A program made the position numbers and the translations under genes. Shown here in pieces: positions 42,355 through 50,852 of a stretch of DNA of 64,000 bases; within the stretch, counting starts at the first letter, position 1, and every line of letters begins with the position of its first letter. The notes under the pieces are model-generated. The model saw nothing but the letters and a program-made list of their open reading frames with translations, searched no databases and was not told where the DNA came from. Source of the DNA: Pseudomonas sp. WJP1 (lineage in GTDB: Bacteria; Pseudomonadota; Gammaproteobacteria; Pseudomonadales; Pseudomonadaceae). The stretch lies in NCBI RefSeq assembly GCF_028471945.1, contig NZ_CP110128.1, forward strand, positions 4,514,501 to 4,578,500, given 5' to 3'.

Positions 42355-42761
42355 AACGCTCTGCAACCAGGGAAAGACCTGAGACTGTGCCAGCAGTCGC
42401 GGTCGATGGCTTGAACAATCTTGCGCACTTGGGCCGCTCACAGGCTGGCGGCGCATTTTCCTGATATTCGTGATTGACAAACAACGCGCCGGCTTTTAAA
42501 ACTGGGCGTCTCATTCAGGGTGTAACCAAAGATGTCCGCAACCTTCAATCTCGACGCTTGTGTCATTGGCTTGACTGCCAAGGCCCAAGGTTGCGTTGCG
42601 CACGCCCTCAAATCGAAGAAACAGTCGCTCATGTGATCGGGGCGCGCTGTCCCGTCAGATGAGCTGACAGGACATTGAGCGCGACGGACCACCCTCCCCT
42701 TGCTTACTTCCTTCTACGCTTCTGACGGTGACGAAATCGGTCAACCATCAGGAGAAAGTGC
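42355..42761. other. Divergent intergenic region, 407 bp
   Basis: No gene seen. Separates the azlC-like gene from the dapA-like gene. Its only clear structure is the inverted repeat at 42649-42673, listed separately. Confidence 0.4.
42649..42673. promoter_or_regulatory. 10-bp inverted repeat upstream of the dapA-like gene
   Basis: Arms GTCCCGTCAG and CTGACAGGAC with loop ATGAG, one mismatch in ten. No T run follows, so it may be an operator or a leader structure. It is 89 bases before the gene start. Confidence 0.45.
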
Positions 42762-43637
42762 ATGTCATCGTTTCAAGGTATCTGGGTTCCCCTCGTCACG
42801 CCGTTCCACAATGGCGCTATCGATTTCGTCGGGTTGCGCCGGCTGGTCAGCCATCTGCTGGAACAAGGCGTCGACGGCCTGATTGTCTGTGGCACCACCG
42901 GCGAACCGGCGGCCATGGGCAAACAAGAACAGCTGGCGGTGCTGGATGCGGTGCTGGAGCAAGTGCCGGCCCGGCAGGTCGTCATGGGCCTGGCCGGCAA
43001 CAACCTGATCGAGCTGCTGCACTTTCAGCAGGAAATCCTCAAGCGCCCGGTGGCCGGCCTGCTGGTGCCGCCGCCGTATTACATCCGGCCGTCCCAGGCC
43101 GGGCTGGAAGCGTTTTTCCAAACGGTGGCCAACGCGTCCAGTGTGCCGCTGATCCTGTACGACATCCCCTACCGCACCGGCGTGACCTTCGACCAGGCAA
43201 CCCTGCTGAACATCGTCGCCCATGAGCGGATCGTCGCGATCAAGGACTGTGGCGGCAACCTGGGTAACACCCTGGCATTGCTGGCCAGCGGCAAGGTCGA
43301 TGTGCTGTGCGGTGAAGACAACCAGATTTTCAATGCCCTGTGCCTGGGCGCCAAAGGCGCGATTGCCGCGTCGGCCCATGTCCACCCGCAACGTTTCGTG
43401 GCGCTGTACCGGCAGATTCGCGATAACCAGCTGGCGGCCGGCCGGGCAACCTTCTTCCAGCTACTGCCGCTGATCCAGAGCCTGTTCATCGAACCCAACC
43501 CGGCGCCGGTGAAAACCGCGCTGGCCCTGCAAGGCTTGATCACTGATGAACTGCGCGCACCGATGCAACGCAGCAGCGATGCCATGGTGGGACGTTTAAA
43601 GGCGGTGCTCGGCGCACTGGACAGCGACAATCGATAG
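42762..43637 (+). CDS. Dihydrodipicolinate synthase/N-acetylneuraminate lyase family aldolase
   Basis: 291-residue class I aldolase. GTTGEPAAM binds the pyruvate carboxylate, YDIPYRTG supplies the catalytic Tyr and IVAIKDCGG the Schiff-base Lys. Sequence and solitary position suggest a DapA paralogue or a DapA-like aldolase for another substrate rather than certain lysine biosynthesis. Start behind AGGAGAAAG. Confidence 0.88.
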   Translation: MSSFQGIWVPLVTPFHNGAIDFVGLRRLVSHLLEQGVDGLIVCGTTGEPAAMGKQEQLAVLDAVLEQVPARQVVMGLAGNNLIELLHFQQEILKRPVAGLLVPPPYYIRPSQAGLEAFFQTVANASSVPLILYDIPYRTGVTFDQATLLNIVAHERIVAIKDCGGNLGNTLALLASGKVDVLCGEDNQIFNALCLGAKGAIAASAHVHPQRFVALYRQIRDNQLAAGRATFFQLLPLIQSLFIEPNPAPVKTALALQGLITDELRAPMQRSSDAMVGRLKAVLGALDSDNR

Positions 43638-43697
43638 AGCGCCAGGCACCCGCCCGAGTACCATGGGGCGATTCGACTGACGCGATCGGAGGTCGAC

Positions 43698-44072
43698 ATG
43701 CTCTACCGAATCGCCGCCGATGGGCTGGTGCTGTTTCACCTGGCGTTCATTGTGTTCGTCGTGTTCGGCGGACTGCTGGTGCTCAAATGGCCACGCCTGA
43801 TCCTGTGGCACCTGCCCGCCGCCATCTGGGGCGTGGCGGTGGAGCTGTTCCACCTGCCTTGCCCGCTGACGCACTGGGAAAACCTGATGCGCCAGGGGGC
43901 GGGGCAAACCGGTTACGGCGGTGGCTTTATCGAACATTACGTGTGGCCGATCATCTACCCGGCCGGGCTGACACCGGCCATTCAACTGGGGCTGGGCAGC
44001 GCGGTACTGCTAGTGAATGTACTGGTCTATCTTCGATTGTTCTGGCACAGGAAACGGCGGCGTCTATCGTAA
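43698..44072 (+). CDS. DUF2784-family membrane protein
   Basis: 124 residues, about three membrane segments. FHLAFIVFVVFGGLLVLKWP, WHLPAAIWGVAVELF, CPLTHWEN and GGFIEHYVWPIIYPAGLT are typical of DUF2784. Function unknown. Start behind GGAGGT. Confidence 0.85.
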   Translation: MLYRIAADGLVLFHLAFIVFVVFGGLLVLKWPRLILWHLPAAIWGVAVELFHLPCPLTHWENLMRQGAGQTGYGGGFIEHYVWPIIYPAGLTPAIQLGLGSAVLLVNVLVYLRLFWHRKRRRLS

Positions 44073-44096
44073 CCGTCAAACACGAGGGTGCGGCCC

Positions 44097-45014
44097 ATGC
44101 TGTCGACTGAAGACCTGACGCTGCTGCAAGCGATCCGCGAGACCGGCAGTCTGTCGCGGGCCGCGGCCTACCTCGGCAAGGCGCCCTCTACGGTGTCTTA
44201 CGCCGCGCGGCAACTTGAAGAACGCTTCGATGCCTTGCTGTTCGATCGTCGGCGCTACCGCCTGCAACTCACCCCGGCCGGTGAATTGCTGGTCAACGAA
44301 GCGGCGCGACTGATGCAGGACGTCTCGCGCCTGACCCAACGGGTGCAGCAAGTGGCCAATGGCTGGGAAAGTCGCCTGTGGATCGTCACCGACGAACTGC
44401 TGGAATTCGAAACCCTGATCCCGGTGATCCACGAGTTCGATGCGCTGGGTTCCGGCGTACCGCTGCGCATCACCCAGGAAGTGCTCCGGGGTGTCTGGGA
44501 GGCCCTGCGTGAAGGCCGCGCGGACCTGATCATCGGCGCCACCAACGAGCCACCGGCCATCGCGTCCCTGCGCTGGATGCAATTGGGGGAAATGCAGTGG
44601 GTGTTCGCCGTCTCGCCCAGGCATCCGCTGGCCAAGGCCCCCGAACCGATCACCCGCGCCATGGTGGCGCAGCACCGCGCGATTGTCGTGGCGGACTCCT
44701 CCCGGGCCAGCGAAGGCAGTACCTACGGTGTCTCCGGTGGCCAATCGGTGCTGGCGGTGCCGACCATGCGCGCGAAAATCCTCGCCCAGTGCGACGGCCT
44801 CGGCGTGGGCTGGCTGCCCAGGCATCGGGTCGCCTCGTTACTGGACAATGGCACGCTGGTGGAAAAACAGATGGCCGACCCCCGCGAGCCGAACATCCTG
44901 TATGCCGGCTGGCGCGGCGATCACGACGGGCGGGCGTTGGGCTGGTGGCTGGAGAAGCTCAAGCAACCCTACCTCTGCACCCGGCTGGTACAGGGCAGCG
45001 ACCGGTTTGCCTGA
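44097..45014 (+). CDS. LysR-family transcriptional regulator
   Basis: 305 residues. N-terminal winged helix (LLQAIRETGSLSRAAAYLGK, STVSYAARQLEERF), then an effector-binding domain (TDELLEFETLIPVIHEF, GVWEALREGRADLIIGAT). Start at ATG 44097 behind GAGGG rather than GTG 44088. Its target is not apparent, as it is not divergent from any neighbour. It sits 24 bases after the DUF2784 gene and may be co-transcribed. Confidence 0.9.
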   Translation: MLSTEDLTLLQAIRETGSLSRAAAYLGKAPSTVSYAARQLEERFDALLFDRRRYRLQLTPAGELLVNEAARLMQDVSRLTQRVQQVANGWESRLWIVTDELLEFETLIPVIHEFDALGSGVPLRITQEVLRGVWEALREGRADLIIGATNEPPAIASLRWMQLGEMQWVFAVSPRHPLAKAPEPITRAMVAQHRAIVVADSSRASEGSTYGVSGGQSVLAVPTMRAKILAQCDGLGVGWLPRHRVASLLDNGTLVEKQMADPREPNILYAGWRGDHDGRALGWWLEKLKQPYLCTRLVQGSDRFA

Positions 45015-45017
45015 GCC

Positions 45018-46571
45018 TCAGTTGGCAATCACGCTCATATTGCGCCCGCTGGCCTTGGCCACGTACAGCGCCTTGTCGGCCGCCCCGATCAGCTCGCTGG
45101 TCTGGGCCTTCGACGCCGGATCATAACCGCACACACCCACGCTGACCGTCACCTTGCCATCAGGGCTTTCAGTGTGTGGCAGGCTGGCAGCCTGGACCGC
45201 ATGGCGGATTTTTTCCGCCAGCAGGAATGCCCCGACGTAGTCAGTCCCCGGCAGCACCACGGCAAACTCCTCGCCGCCAAAGCGCGCAGCCAGATCCCCA
45301 GGACGCCTGATGTGGTCGGTGATGAGCGCCGCGATCTTGCGCAGGCACTCATCGCCGGCCAGATGGCCGTAGCGATCGTTGAACGGCTTGAAGTGGTCGA
45401 CATCGATCATCAGCAGGGCCAGGCCCGTCGAGTTGTGCCGGGCGCGGCCCATTTCCGCCTGGATGAACAGGTCGAACTGGCGCCGGTTGGCCAGGCCCGT
45501 GAGCGCATCTTCCAGGGCCAGCAACTCAAGGTTGCGATTGAGCTCGAGCAGCCGTTCCTGAGTGCCAAGCAACTCGCCCTGGATGCGGTCCTGCTTCTTC
45601 ATCAACTTGATCAGGCGATAGCCGAGTACCCCCAGCACCCCGAGCAGCAGCGCGACGATCCCCGCACTGAGCAAGGACTCCTGGCGCCAGCCCGCCAGCA
45701 CCTCGTCCTTGTTGAGTGCGGCAAAGACGATCAGCGGATAACCCTCGACCCGGCGATAGCCCACGACCCGCTCCACGCCATCCAGGATGGACCGCACGGT
45801 AGCCGTGCCCGAACTGGCCTGTGGCAGGAGCTTGGTGAACAACGGACTCTTGGCCAGGCTGGTGCCGATGTCGGCCTCGTGAAACGGCCGGCGCACGATA
45901 ATGCTGGCATCGTCGGCGATCAGGTTGATCACGCCGTTGCGGCCCATATCGATGCCATCGTACAGCTGCAGGAAATGGCTGAGGTAGAGGGTGGCCAGCG
46001 CCACGCCGGCGAAACGGCCGTCGGGGTGGTTGATCCGGCGCGACACCGTCATGATCCATTCACCGCTGGAGCGGCTCTTGATCGAAGGGCCGATGTGCGG
46101 TCCGCGGTCGGGATGATCGCGGTGATAGATGAAGTATTCGCGGTCGGAATTGTTGGCAACCCCCACCTCGGCACCGTTGGAGTTGGCGATCCATTTGCCG
46201 GTTTCGTCATAGACGAACAGCCCGTGGACCTGGCTCAGCTCACCGCGCTGGGCGCCGAGCAGGCGTTGCAGGCGATTGAGCCGGCCCGGCTCGATACCCT
46301 CGTTCTCCAGGCGGTCGACCAGGGTGAACAGCAGCGTGTCGGCTTGTTTTATCGCCGCCTGGGCCTGCGAGGCCAGGGTCTGCGCAAGGTTGGACATGGC
46401 CACTTCCTTGTCATGCAGATGGTACTGGCGCGAGCTCCAGGTTTCCCAGATCACGATCACCGCCATCGACAGGCAGACGGCAATCAAGAGGGTCACGGCA
46501 GAGCGGGTCTTGAGCCGGGCGATACCCTGCCGGTGTTGTTCCACAGGGTCGTGAATGGACGGCTGCCCCAT
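45018..46571 (-). CDS. Diguanylate cyclase with periplasmic Cache-type sensor
   Basis: 517 residues. One membrane helix near the N-terminus (VTLLIAVCLSMAVIVIW), a large periplasmic sensor (DREYFIYHRDHPDRGPHIG and GEWIMTVSRRI, as in dCache), and a second helix about residue 305. The C-terminal GGDEF domain has active-site RFGGEEFAVVLPG. The inhibitory I-site RPGD lies five residues before GGEEF, so the enzyme should be active and product-inhibited. Makes cyclic-di-GMP. Start behind AAGGAGCG. Confidence 0.93.
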   Translation of the reverse strand: MGQPSIHDPVEQHRQGIARLKTRSAVTLLIAVCLSMAVIVIWETWSSRQYHLHDKEVAMSNLAQTLASQAQAAIKQADTLLFTLVDRLENEGIEPGRLNRLQRLLGAQRGELSQVHGLFVYDETGKWIANSNGAEVGVANNSDREYFIYHRDHPDRGPHIGPSIKSRSSGEWIMTVSRRINHPDGRFAGVALATLYLSHFLQLYDGIDMGRNGVINLIADDASIIVRRPFHEADIGTSLAKSPLFTKLLPQASSGTATVRSILDGVERVVGYRRVEGYPLIVFAALNKDEVLAGWRQESLLSAGIVALLLGVLGVLGYRLIKLMKKQDRIQGELLGTQERLLELNRNLELLALEDALTGLANRRQFDLFIQAEMGRARHNSTGLALLMIDVDHFKPFNDRYGHLAGDECLRKIAALITDHIRRPGDLAARFGGEEFAVVLPGTDYVGAFLLAEKIRHAVQAASLPHTESPDGKVTVSVGVCGYDPASKAQTSELIGAADKALYVAKASGRNMSVIAN

Positions 46572-46620
46572 GACGTTCGCTCCTTGAATCGAATGAAAAG
46601 GCCCTTGCTGCTCCATGGGT

Positions 46621-47148
46621 CTAGCGTGCTGCCTGCTTCAGCGCGTCCAGCCAGGCCGGGTCCAGTCGCGTCTGTCGAATGTCGATGCCCAGCGCCTGCA
46701 TCCGCGCCTGATGTTGCTCCATTTCCCGGTGCAATTGCGCATCATCGCTGGAGTTACCGTCCAGTTGGTGCATCTGGCTCAATCCCAGGTGATAGAAGCG
46801 CAACAGCTTCATGGCGTTGGGATCCCCCGCTTCCACGCCCGCCTTGAGGTGGTGCATGACGTTGGTGATGCTCATCAGGCTGCGCTTGAGTTGCCAGCTG
46901 TAGACCGCCGGCGCCATCCATTCCTGGTGCCAGAACAGCTTGCGCATCAACGCGGCCATGACCAGGACGGCGGCAAACACCCCGCCGATATTAAAGCGTA
47001 GATTGTCCCCTCCCGGCTCGCCGAACAACGTCACCGCCGCGGTGGACAGGGCCATCGCCAGCGCGAGGAAGATCAGCGCGATCATCAACGTGCTGCGCCG
47101 CGTCCGTTGCCGATAGTCGTCGGCGTTCATCGGCTGGATTTCGAACAT
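46621..47148 (-). CDS. DUF3087-family membrane protein
   Basis: 175 residues, two membrane helices near the N-terminus (LMIALIFLALAMALSTAAVT and IGGVFAAVLVMAALM), then a soluble domain rich in His/Gln (WHQEWMAPAVYSWQLKRSLM). Fits DUF3087. Function unknown. Start ATG at 47148, second Met in the frame. Confidence 0.8.
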   Translation of the reverse strand: MFEIQPMNADDYRQRTRRSTLMIALIFLALAMALSTAAVTLFGEPGGDNLRFNIGGVFAAVLVMAALMRKLFWHQEWMAPAVYSWQLKRSLMSITNVMHHLKAGVEAGDPNAMKLLRFYHLGLSQMHQLDGNSSDDAQLHREMEQHQARMQALGIDIRQTRLDPAWLDALKQAAR

Positions 47149-47384
47149 GACGTCGGGATTCCTTGGCTTCAATGGCAAAAAAAGGGTCTCAGGGTAAAAA
47201 GACCGCGGGCCATTATCGCCTCTGCGACGGATTTAGCTATGCTGGGGCTCCTTTTCATCTATACATCATCAAAAGGAGGACATGGCGACACCGCGCAGTT
47301 CGTGCCATCTTCTTTCATGGATACTCTCTATTCGGATGCCATTCGTTGTTTGCGCGTGAATGACATCGTTTTAAGGATCATTGA

Positions 47385-48758
47385 ATGACCCAACGACAAG
47401 TAATCAATGCATCGGTCAGCCCGAAAGGCAGCCTGGAAACACTCTCCCAACGGGAAGTCCAGCAACTGAGCGAAGCCGGATCCGGCAGTACCTACGACAT
47501 CTTCCGCCAGTGCGCCCTGGCCATCCTCAACACCGGCGCCCACGTCGATAACGCCAAGACCATCCTCGAAGCCTACAAGGACTTCGAAATCCGCATCCAC
47601 CAGCAAGACCGCGGCGTACGCCTGGAACTGCTGAACGCACCGGCCGACGCCTTCGTCGACGGCGAAATGATTGCCAGCACCCGTGAAATGCTGTTCAGCG
47701 CCCTGCGCGACATCGTCTACACCGAAAACGAACTCGACAGCCAACGCATCGACCTGAGCACCTCCCAGGGTATCAGCGACTATGTCTTCCACCTGCTGCG
47801 CAACGCCCGCACCCTGCGCCCCGGCGTCGAGCCGAAGATCGTGGTGTGCTGGGGCGGTCACTCGATCAATACCGAAGAATACAAATACACCAAGAAAGTC
47901 GGTCACGAACTAGGCCTGCGCAGCCTGGACGTGTGCACCGGTTGCGGCCCCGGCGTGATGAAAGGCCCGATGAAAGGCGCCACTATCGCCCATGCCAAAC
48001 AGCGCATCCACGGCGGTCGCTACCTGGGCCTGACCGAGCCCGGGATCATCGCCGCCGAGGCGCCGAACCCGATCGTCAACGAACTGGTGATCCTGCCGGA
48101 CATCGAGAAGCGCCTGGAAGCTTTTGTCCGCGTCGGCCACGGCATCATCATCTTCCCGGGTGGCGCCGGTACCGCCGAAGAGTTCCTGTACCTGCTCGGC
48201 ATCCTGATGCACCCGGACAACGCAGGCCTGCCCTTCCCGGTCGTCCTCACCGGCCCGAAACATGCCGCGCCTTACCTTGAGCAACTGGACGCGTTCGTCG
48301 GCGCTACCCTCGGCGCAGACGCCAAGAAGCACTACGAGATCATCATCGACGACCCGGCTGAAGTCGCCCGACACATGACCCAGGGCCTCAAGGCGGTCAA
48401 GCAGTTCCGTCGCGAGCGCAACGACGCCTTCCATTTCAACTGGCTGCTGAAGATCGACGAAGGCTTCCAGCGCCCGTTCGACCCGACCCACGAAAACATG
48501 GCCAACCTCAAGCTGAGCCGCGACCTGCCACCCCACGAACTGGCCGCCAACCTGCGCCGTGCGTTCTCCGGCATCGTCGCCGGCAACGTCAAGGACAAGG
48601 GCATCCGCCTGATCGAAAAACACGGGCCGTACCAGATCCGTGGCGATGCGGCCGTCATGCAACCGCTGGATCAACTGCTCAAGGCCTTCGTCGCCCAGCA
48701 CCGGATGAAACTGCCGGGTGGCGCAGCTTATGTGCCGTGTTATCAAGTGGTTGCGTAA
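47385..48758 (+). CDS. ppnN: Pyrimidine/purine nucleotide 5'-monophosphate nucleosidase PpnN
   Basis: 457 residues, LOG/YgdH family. Cleaves nucleoside monophosphates to base and ribose 5-phosphate; in E. coli it is stimulated by (p)ppGpp. LOG motifs: CTGCGPGVMKGPMKGA and FPGGAGTAEEFLYLLG. N-terminal and C-terminal extensions are as in PpnN rather than the short LOG proteins. Hairpin terminator after the stop. Confidence 0.93.
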   Translation: MTQRQVINASVSPKGSLETLSQREVQQLSEAGSGSTYDIFRQCALAILNTGAHVDNAKTILEAYKDFEIRIHQQDRGVRLELLNAPADAFVDGEMIASTREMLFSALRDIVYTENELDSQRIDLSTSQGISDYVFHLLRNARTLRPGVEPKIVVCWGGHSINTEEYKYTKKVGHELGLRSLDVCTGCGPGVMKGPMKGATIAHAKQRIHGGRYLGLTEPGIIAAEAPNPIVNELVILPDIEKRLEAFVRVGHGIIIFPGGAGTAEEFLYLLGILMHPDNAGLPFPVVLTGPKHAAPYLEQLDAFVGATLGADAKKHYEIIIDDPAEVARHMTQGLKAVKQFRRERNDAFHFNWLLKIDEGFQRPFDPTHENMANLKLSRDLPPHELAANLRRAFSGIVAGNVKDKGIRLIEKHGPYQIRGDAAVMQPLDQLLKAFVAQHRMKLPGGAAYVPCYQVVA

Positions 48759-48785
48759 TCTCGTTAATGTAAATTGTTAGCCGCG

Positions 48786-48807
48786 AGCCGAAGCCAATGC
48801 TTCGGCT
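48786..48807 (+). terminator. Hairpin terminator after ppnN
   Basis: Perfect 9-bp stem AGCCGAAGC/GCTTCGGCT with CAAT loop, 28 bases after the stop, followed by a weak T-rich stretch. Confidence 0.7.
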
Positions 48808-48904
48808 TGCTGCTTTCTGGGAGAGGTGAATCAGATCGCACTAGCGGCGCCTCTAACAACGTTGAACCATGCCGCGTCAAAGCCTGTGGGGGATTGTTGT
48901 ATGA

Positions 48905-49545
48905 GTACATATCCATTGCTGCGGTAACGGCGGCTTATGGTTTCGCCCTTACGGCGAGTCCCTTTTTCAAACGCCAAAAAGGAACCAAAAGGCATGCCCC
49001 ACCACTCGGTGCCTCGCTAGGGCTCGGCATGCCCTCTTTCCGGCCATCGTGGTTAACGGGGCACCCAGATCAAAAGCCAAAGCGAGGCGGCCTGAAAGCC
49101 GACCTGATTTTGCGGGTGTACCCCCCCGTAGGAGCCAGGCTTGCCGGCGAAGAACGATAACGCGGTAGAACAGGCACACCGCAGCGCCTGGTTCGCCGGC
49201 AAGCCTGGCTCCAAGGGGAACGCGTTCGGCTCCCGATCAGGTCGGCTGTCAGGCCGCCTCGCTTTGGCTGTTGATTTGGCTTTTGATTTTCTTGCCCCAT
49301 CGAGAGGCCGAGTGGAGGTTCTGCGCAGTGGGTAAACCGGCATGGATGCCGGTTTAGCCGCGCTGGGCCAAGGATGGCCCATCGCGGCGGGCCCACGGAG
49401 CAGGACCGGAGCGAGGGTACCCCGAGCCTCAGCGAGGGGCCGAACGCCAGGGGCAAGAGCCCTTGGTTACTTGGGGCTTTTCCAAGTGACTCGCTGTAAA
49501 AGCGAAACCATAAGTGGCCGTTACCGCAGGAACGGATATGTACAC
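48905..49545. repeat. Composite inverted repeat, copy 4 (shortened A-arm, B-arm right)
   Basis: 641 bp. Outer ends GTACATATCCATTGCTGCGG and the inverse TTACCGCAGGAACGGATATG. The A-arm lacks about 120 bp (from the CTCTCTCCGG area to CGGCCATCGTGG), while the B-arm is complete. Core REP at about 49129-49213. Confidence 0.85.
49129..49213. repeat. REP pair at the core of composite repeat copy 4
   Basis: Inverted CGTAGGAGCCAGGCTTGCCG and CGGCAAGCCTGGCTCC, with the last bases missing on the right. Confidence 0.75.
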
Positions 49546-49576
49546 CTGAAAGACAATCATCGTCTGTCAGGCCGCA

Positions 49577-49676
49577 TTCGCCGGCAAGCCTGGCTCCTAC
49601 AGTGGATCGATCGAGTACTTCCGCCGGCGACCGGTCGCCTGTGAGACCGTCTTCGCTGGCAAGCCAGCGCCTACAA
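49577..49676. repeat. Two REP units in direct orientation before the response regulator
   Basis: TTCGCCGGCAAGCCTGGCTC (49577) and TTCGCTGGCAAGCCAGCGCC (49651) face the same way, unlike the inverted pairs elsewhere. They lie directly outside composite copy 4 and reach to 32 bases before the regulator start. Confidence 0.7.
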
Positions 49677-49707
49677 AATGTATCGTTGCACAAAAGAGGA
49701 TCGACCA

Positions 49708-50448
49708 ATGGACCACGTCAACCACATCCTGATCGTCGACGATGATCGCGAAATCCGCGAACTGGTCGGCAACTACCTGAAGAAAAACGGCCTGCGCACC
49801 ACAGTGGTCGCCGACGGCCGGCACATGCGCAGCTTCCTCGAAGCCAACCAGGTCGACCTGATCGTGCTCGACATCATGTTGCCCGGCGACGACGGCCTGG
49901 TCCTGTGCCGCGAACTGCGTGCAGGCAAGCACAAAGCCACGCCGATCCTGATGCTCACCGCCCGCAACGACGAAACCGACCGTATCCTCGGCCTGGAAAT
50001 GGGCGCCGACGACTACCTGACCAAACCCTTCGCCGCCCGCGAACTGCTGGCGCGGATCAACGCCGTATTGCGCCGCACCCGCATGCTGCCACCCAACCTG
50101 CTGATCAGCGAAAGCGGGCGGATGCTCGGTTTCGGCCGCTGGCGCCTGGACACCACTGCCCGTCACCTGCTGGACCAGGACGGTACCCTGGTGGCCCTCA
50201 GTGGCGCCGAATACCGCCTGCTGCGGGTGTTCCTCGATCACCCGCAACGGGTGCTCAGTCGCGACCAGTTGCTCAACCTGACCCAGGGCCGTGACGCCGA
50301 CCTGTTCGACCGCTCGATCGATTTGCTGGTCAGCCGCCTGCGCCAACGGCTCAAGGACGACTCACGGGAATCGACCTACATCAAGACCGTGCGCAGCGAG
50401 GGCTACGTGTTCTCCTACCCGGTGGAAATGCTCGACGCACAGGCCTGA
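49708..50448 (+). CDS. OmpR-family response regulator (no kinase adjacent)
   Basis: 246 residues. Receiver domain with the acidic pair DDD near residue 10, phosphoacceptor Asp in LIVLDIMLPGDD (about 55) and Lys in DYLTKPF. The C-terminal winged helix (LSGAEYRLLRVFLDHPQRVL, DRSIDLLVSRLRQRLKDD) ends in ESTYIKTVRSEGYVF. OmpR family. No histidine kinase follows within the window, so it is an orphan or works with a distant kinase. Start behind GAGGA. Confidence 0.92.
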   Translation: MDHVNHILIVDDDREIRELVGNYLKKNGLRTTVVADGRHMRSFLEANQVDLIVLDIMLPGDDGLVLCRELRAGKHKATPILMLTARNDETDRILGLEMGADDYLTKPFAARELLARINAVLRRTRMLPPNLLISESGRMLGFGRWRLDTTARHLLDQDGTLVALSGAEYRLLRVFLDHPQRVLSRDQLLNLTQGRDADLFDRSIDLLVSRLRQRLKDDSRESTYIKTVRSEGYVFSYPVEMLDAQA

Positions 50449-50572
50449 ATGGCACGCGCCCGCCTACGAAGATCGACACGCTCGATAACGACTATGCGCA
50501 AGGGTGTTTTTTCATCGCGATGCTCCAGCACTACAGTGGCCACATCTTCTCCCCACGCTCTGGAGCAACATC

Positions 50573-50785
50573 ATGAAAAGCCTCATCGGTCTCGGCTTCG
50601 CCCTTTCGGTTCTTGGCGCCACCAGCGCCATCGCCGCCCCTCACGCCACTGCGCCAGTTGTTGCAGCGGCAAAAGTCAGCCAACCGGCCACACTGAACGT
50701 GAACACCGTCAGCGCGGACCAGAAAGACAAACTCTACGTCGCGGAAAACCGTCCTGAGTTTGGCTCCAAATATCAGCGCTATTGA
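50573..50785 (+). CDS. Small exported protein, unknown
   Basis: 70 residues. N-terminal signal peptide (MKSLIGLGFALSVLGATSA, cleavage near IAAPHA); the mature part is about 47 residues, small and polar (LNVNTVSADQKDKLYVAENR). Lacks Cys. Downstream of the response regulator by 124 bases and followed by a bidirectional terminator. No family recognised. Confidence 0.7.
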   Translation: MKSLIGLGFALSVLGATSAIAAPHATAPVVAAAKVSQPATLNVNTVSADQKDKLYVAENRPEFGSKYQRY

Positions 50786-50812
50786 TCAACGGCCTTGGGC
50801 TGCCTGAAACAA

Positions 50813-50836
50813 GAAACCCCGCCAGTGCGGGGTTTC
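50813..50836. terminator. Bidirectional terminator
   Basis: 10-bp perfect stem GAAACCCCGC/GCGGGGTTTC with loop CAGT; T-rich on the right and A-rich on the left. Serves the small exported protein (+) and the long minus-strand operon. Confidence 0.85.
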
Positions 50837-50852
50837 TTCATTTGTGCGACGC

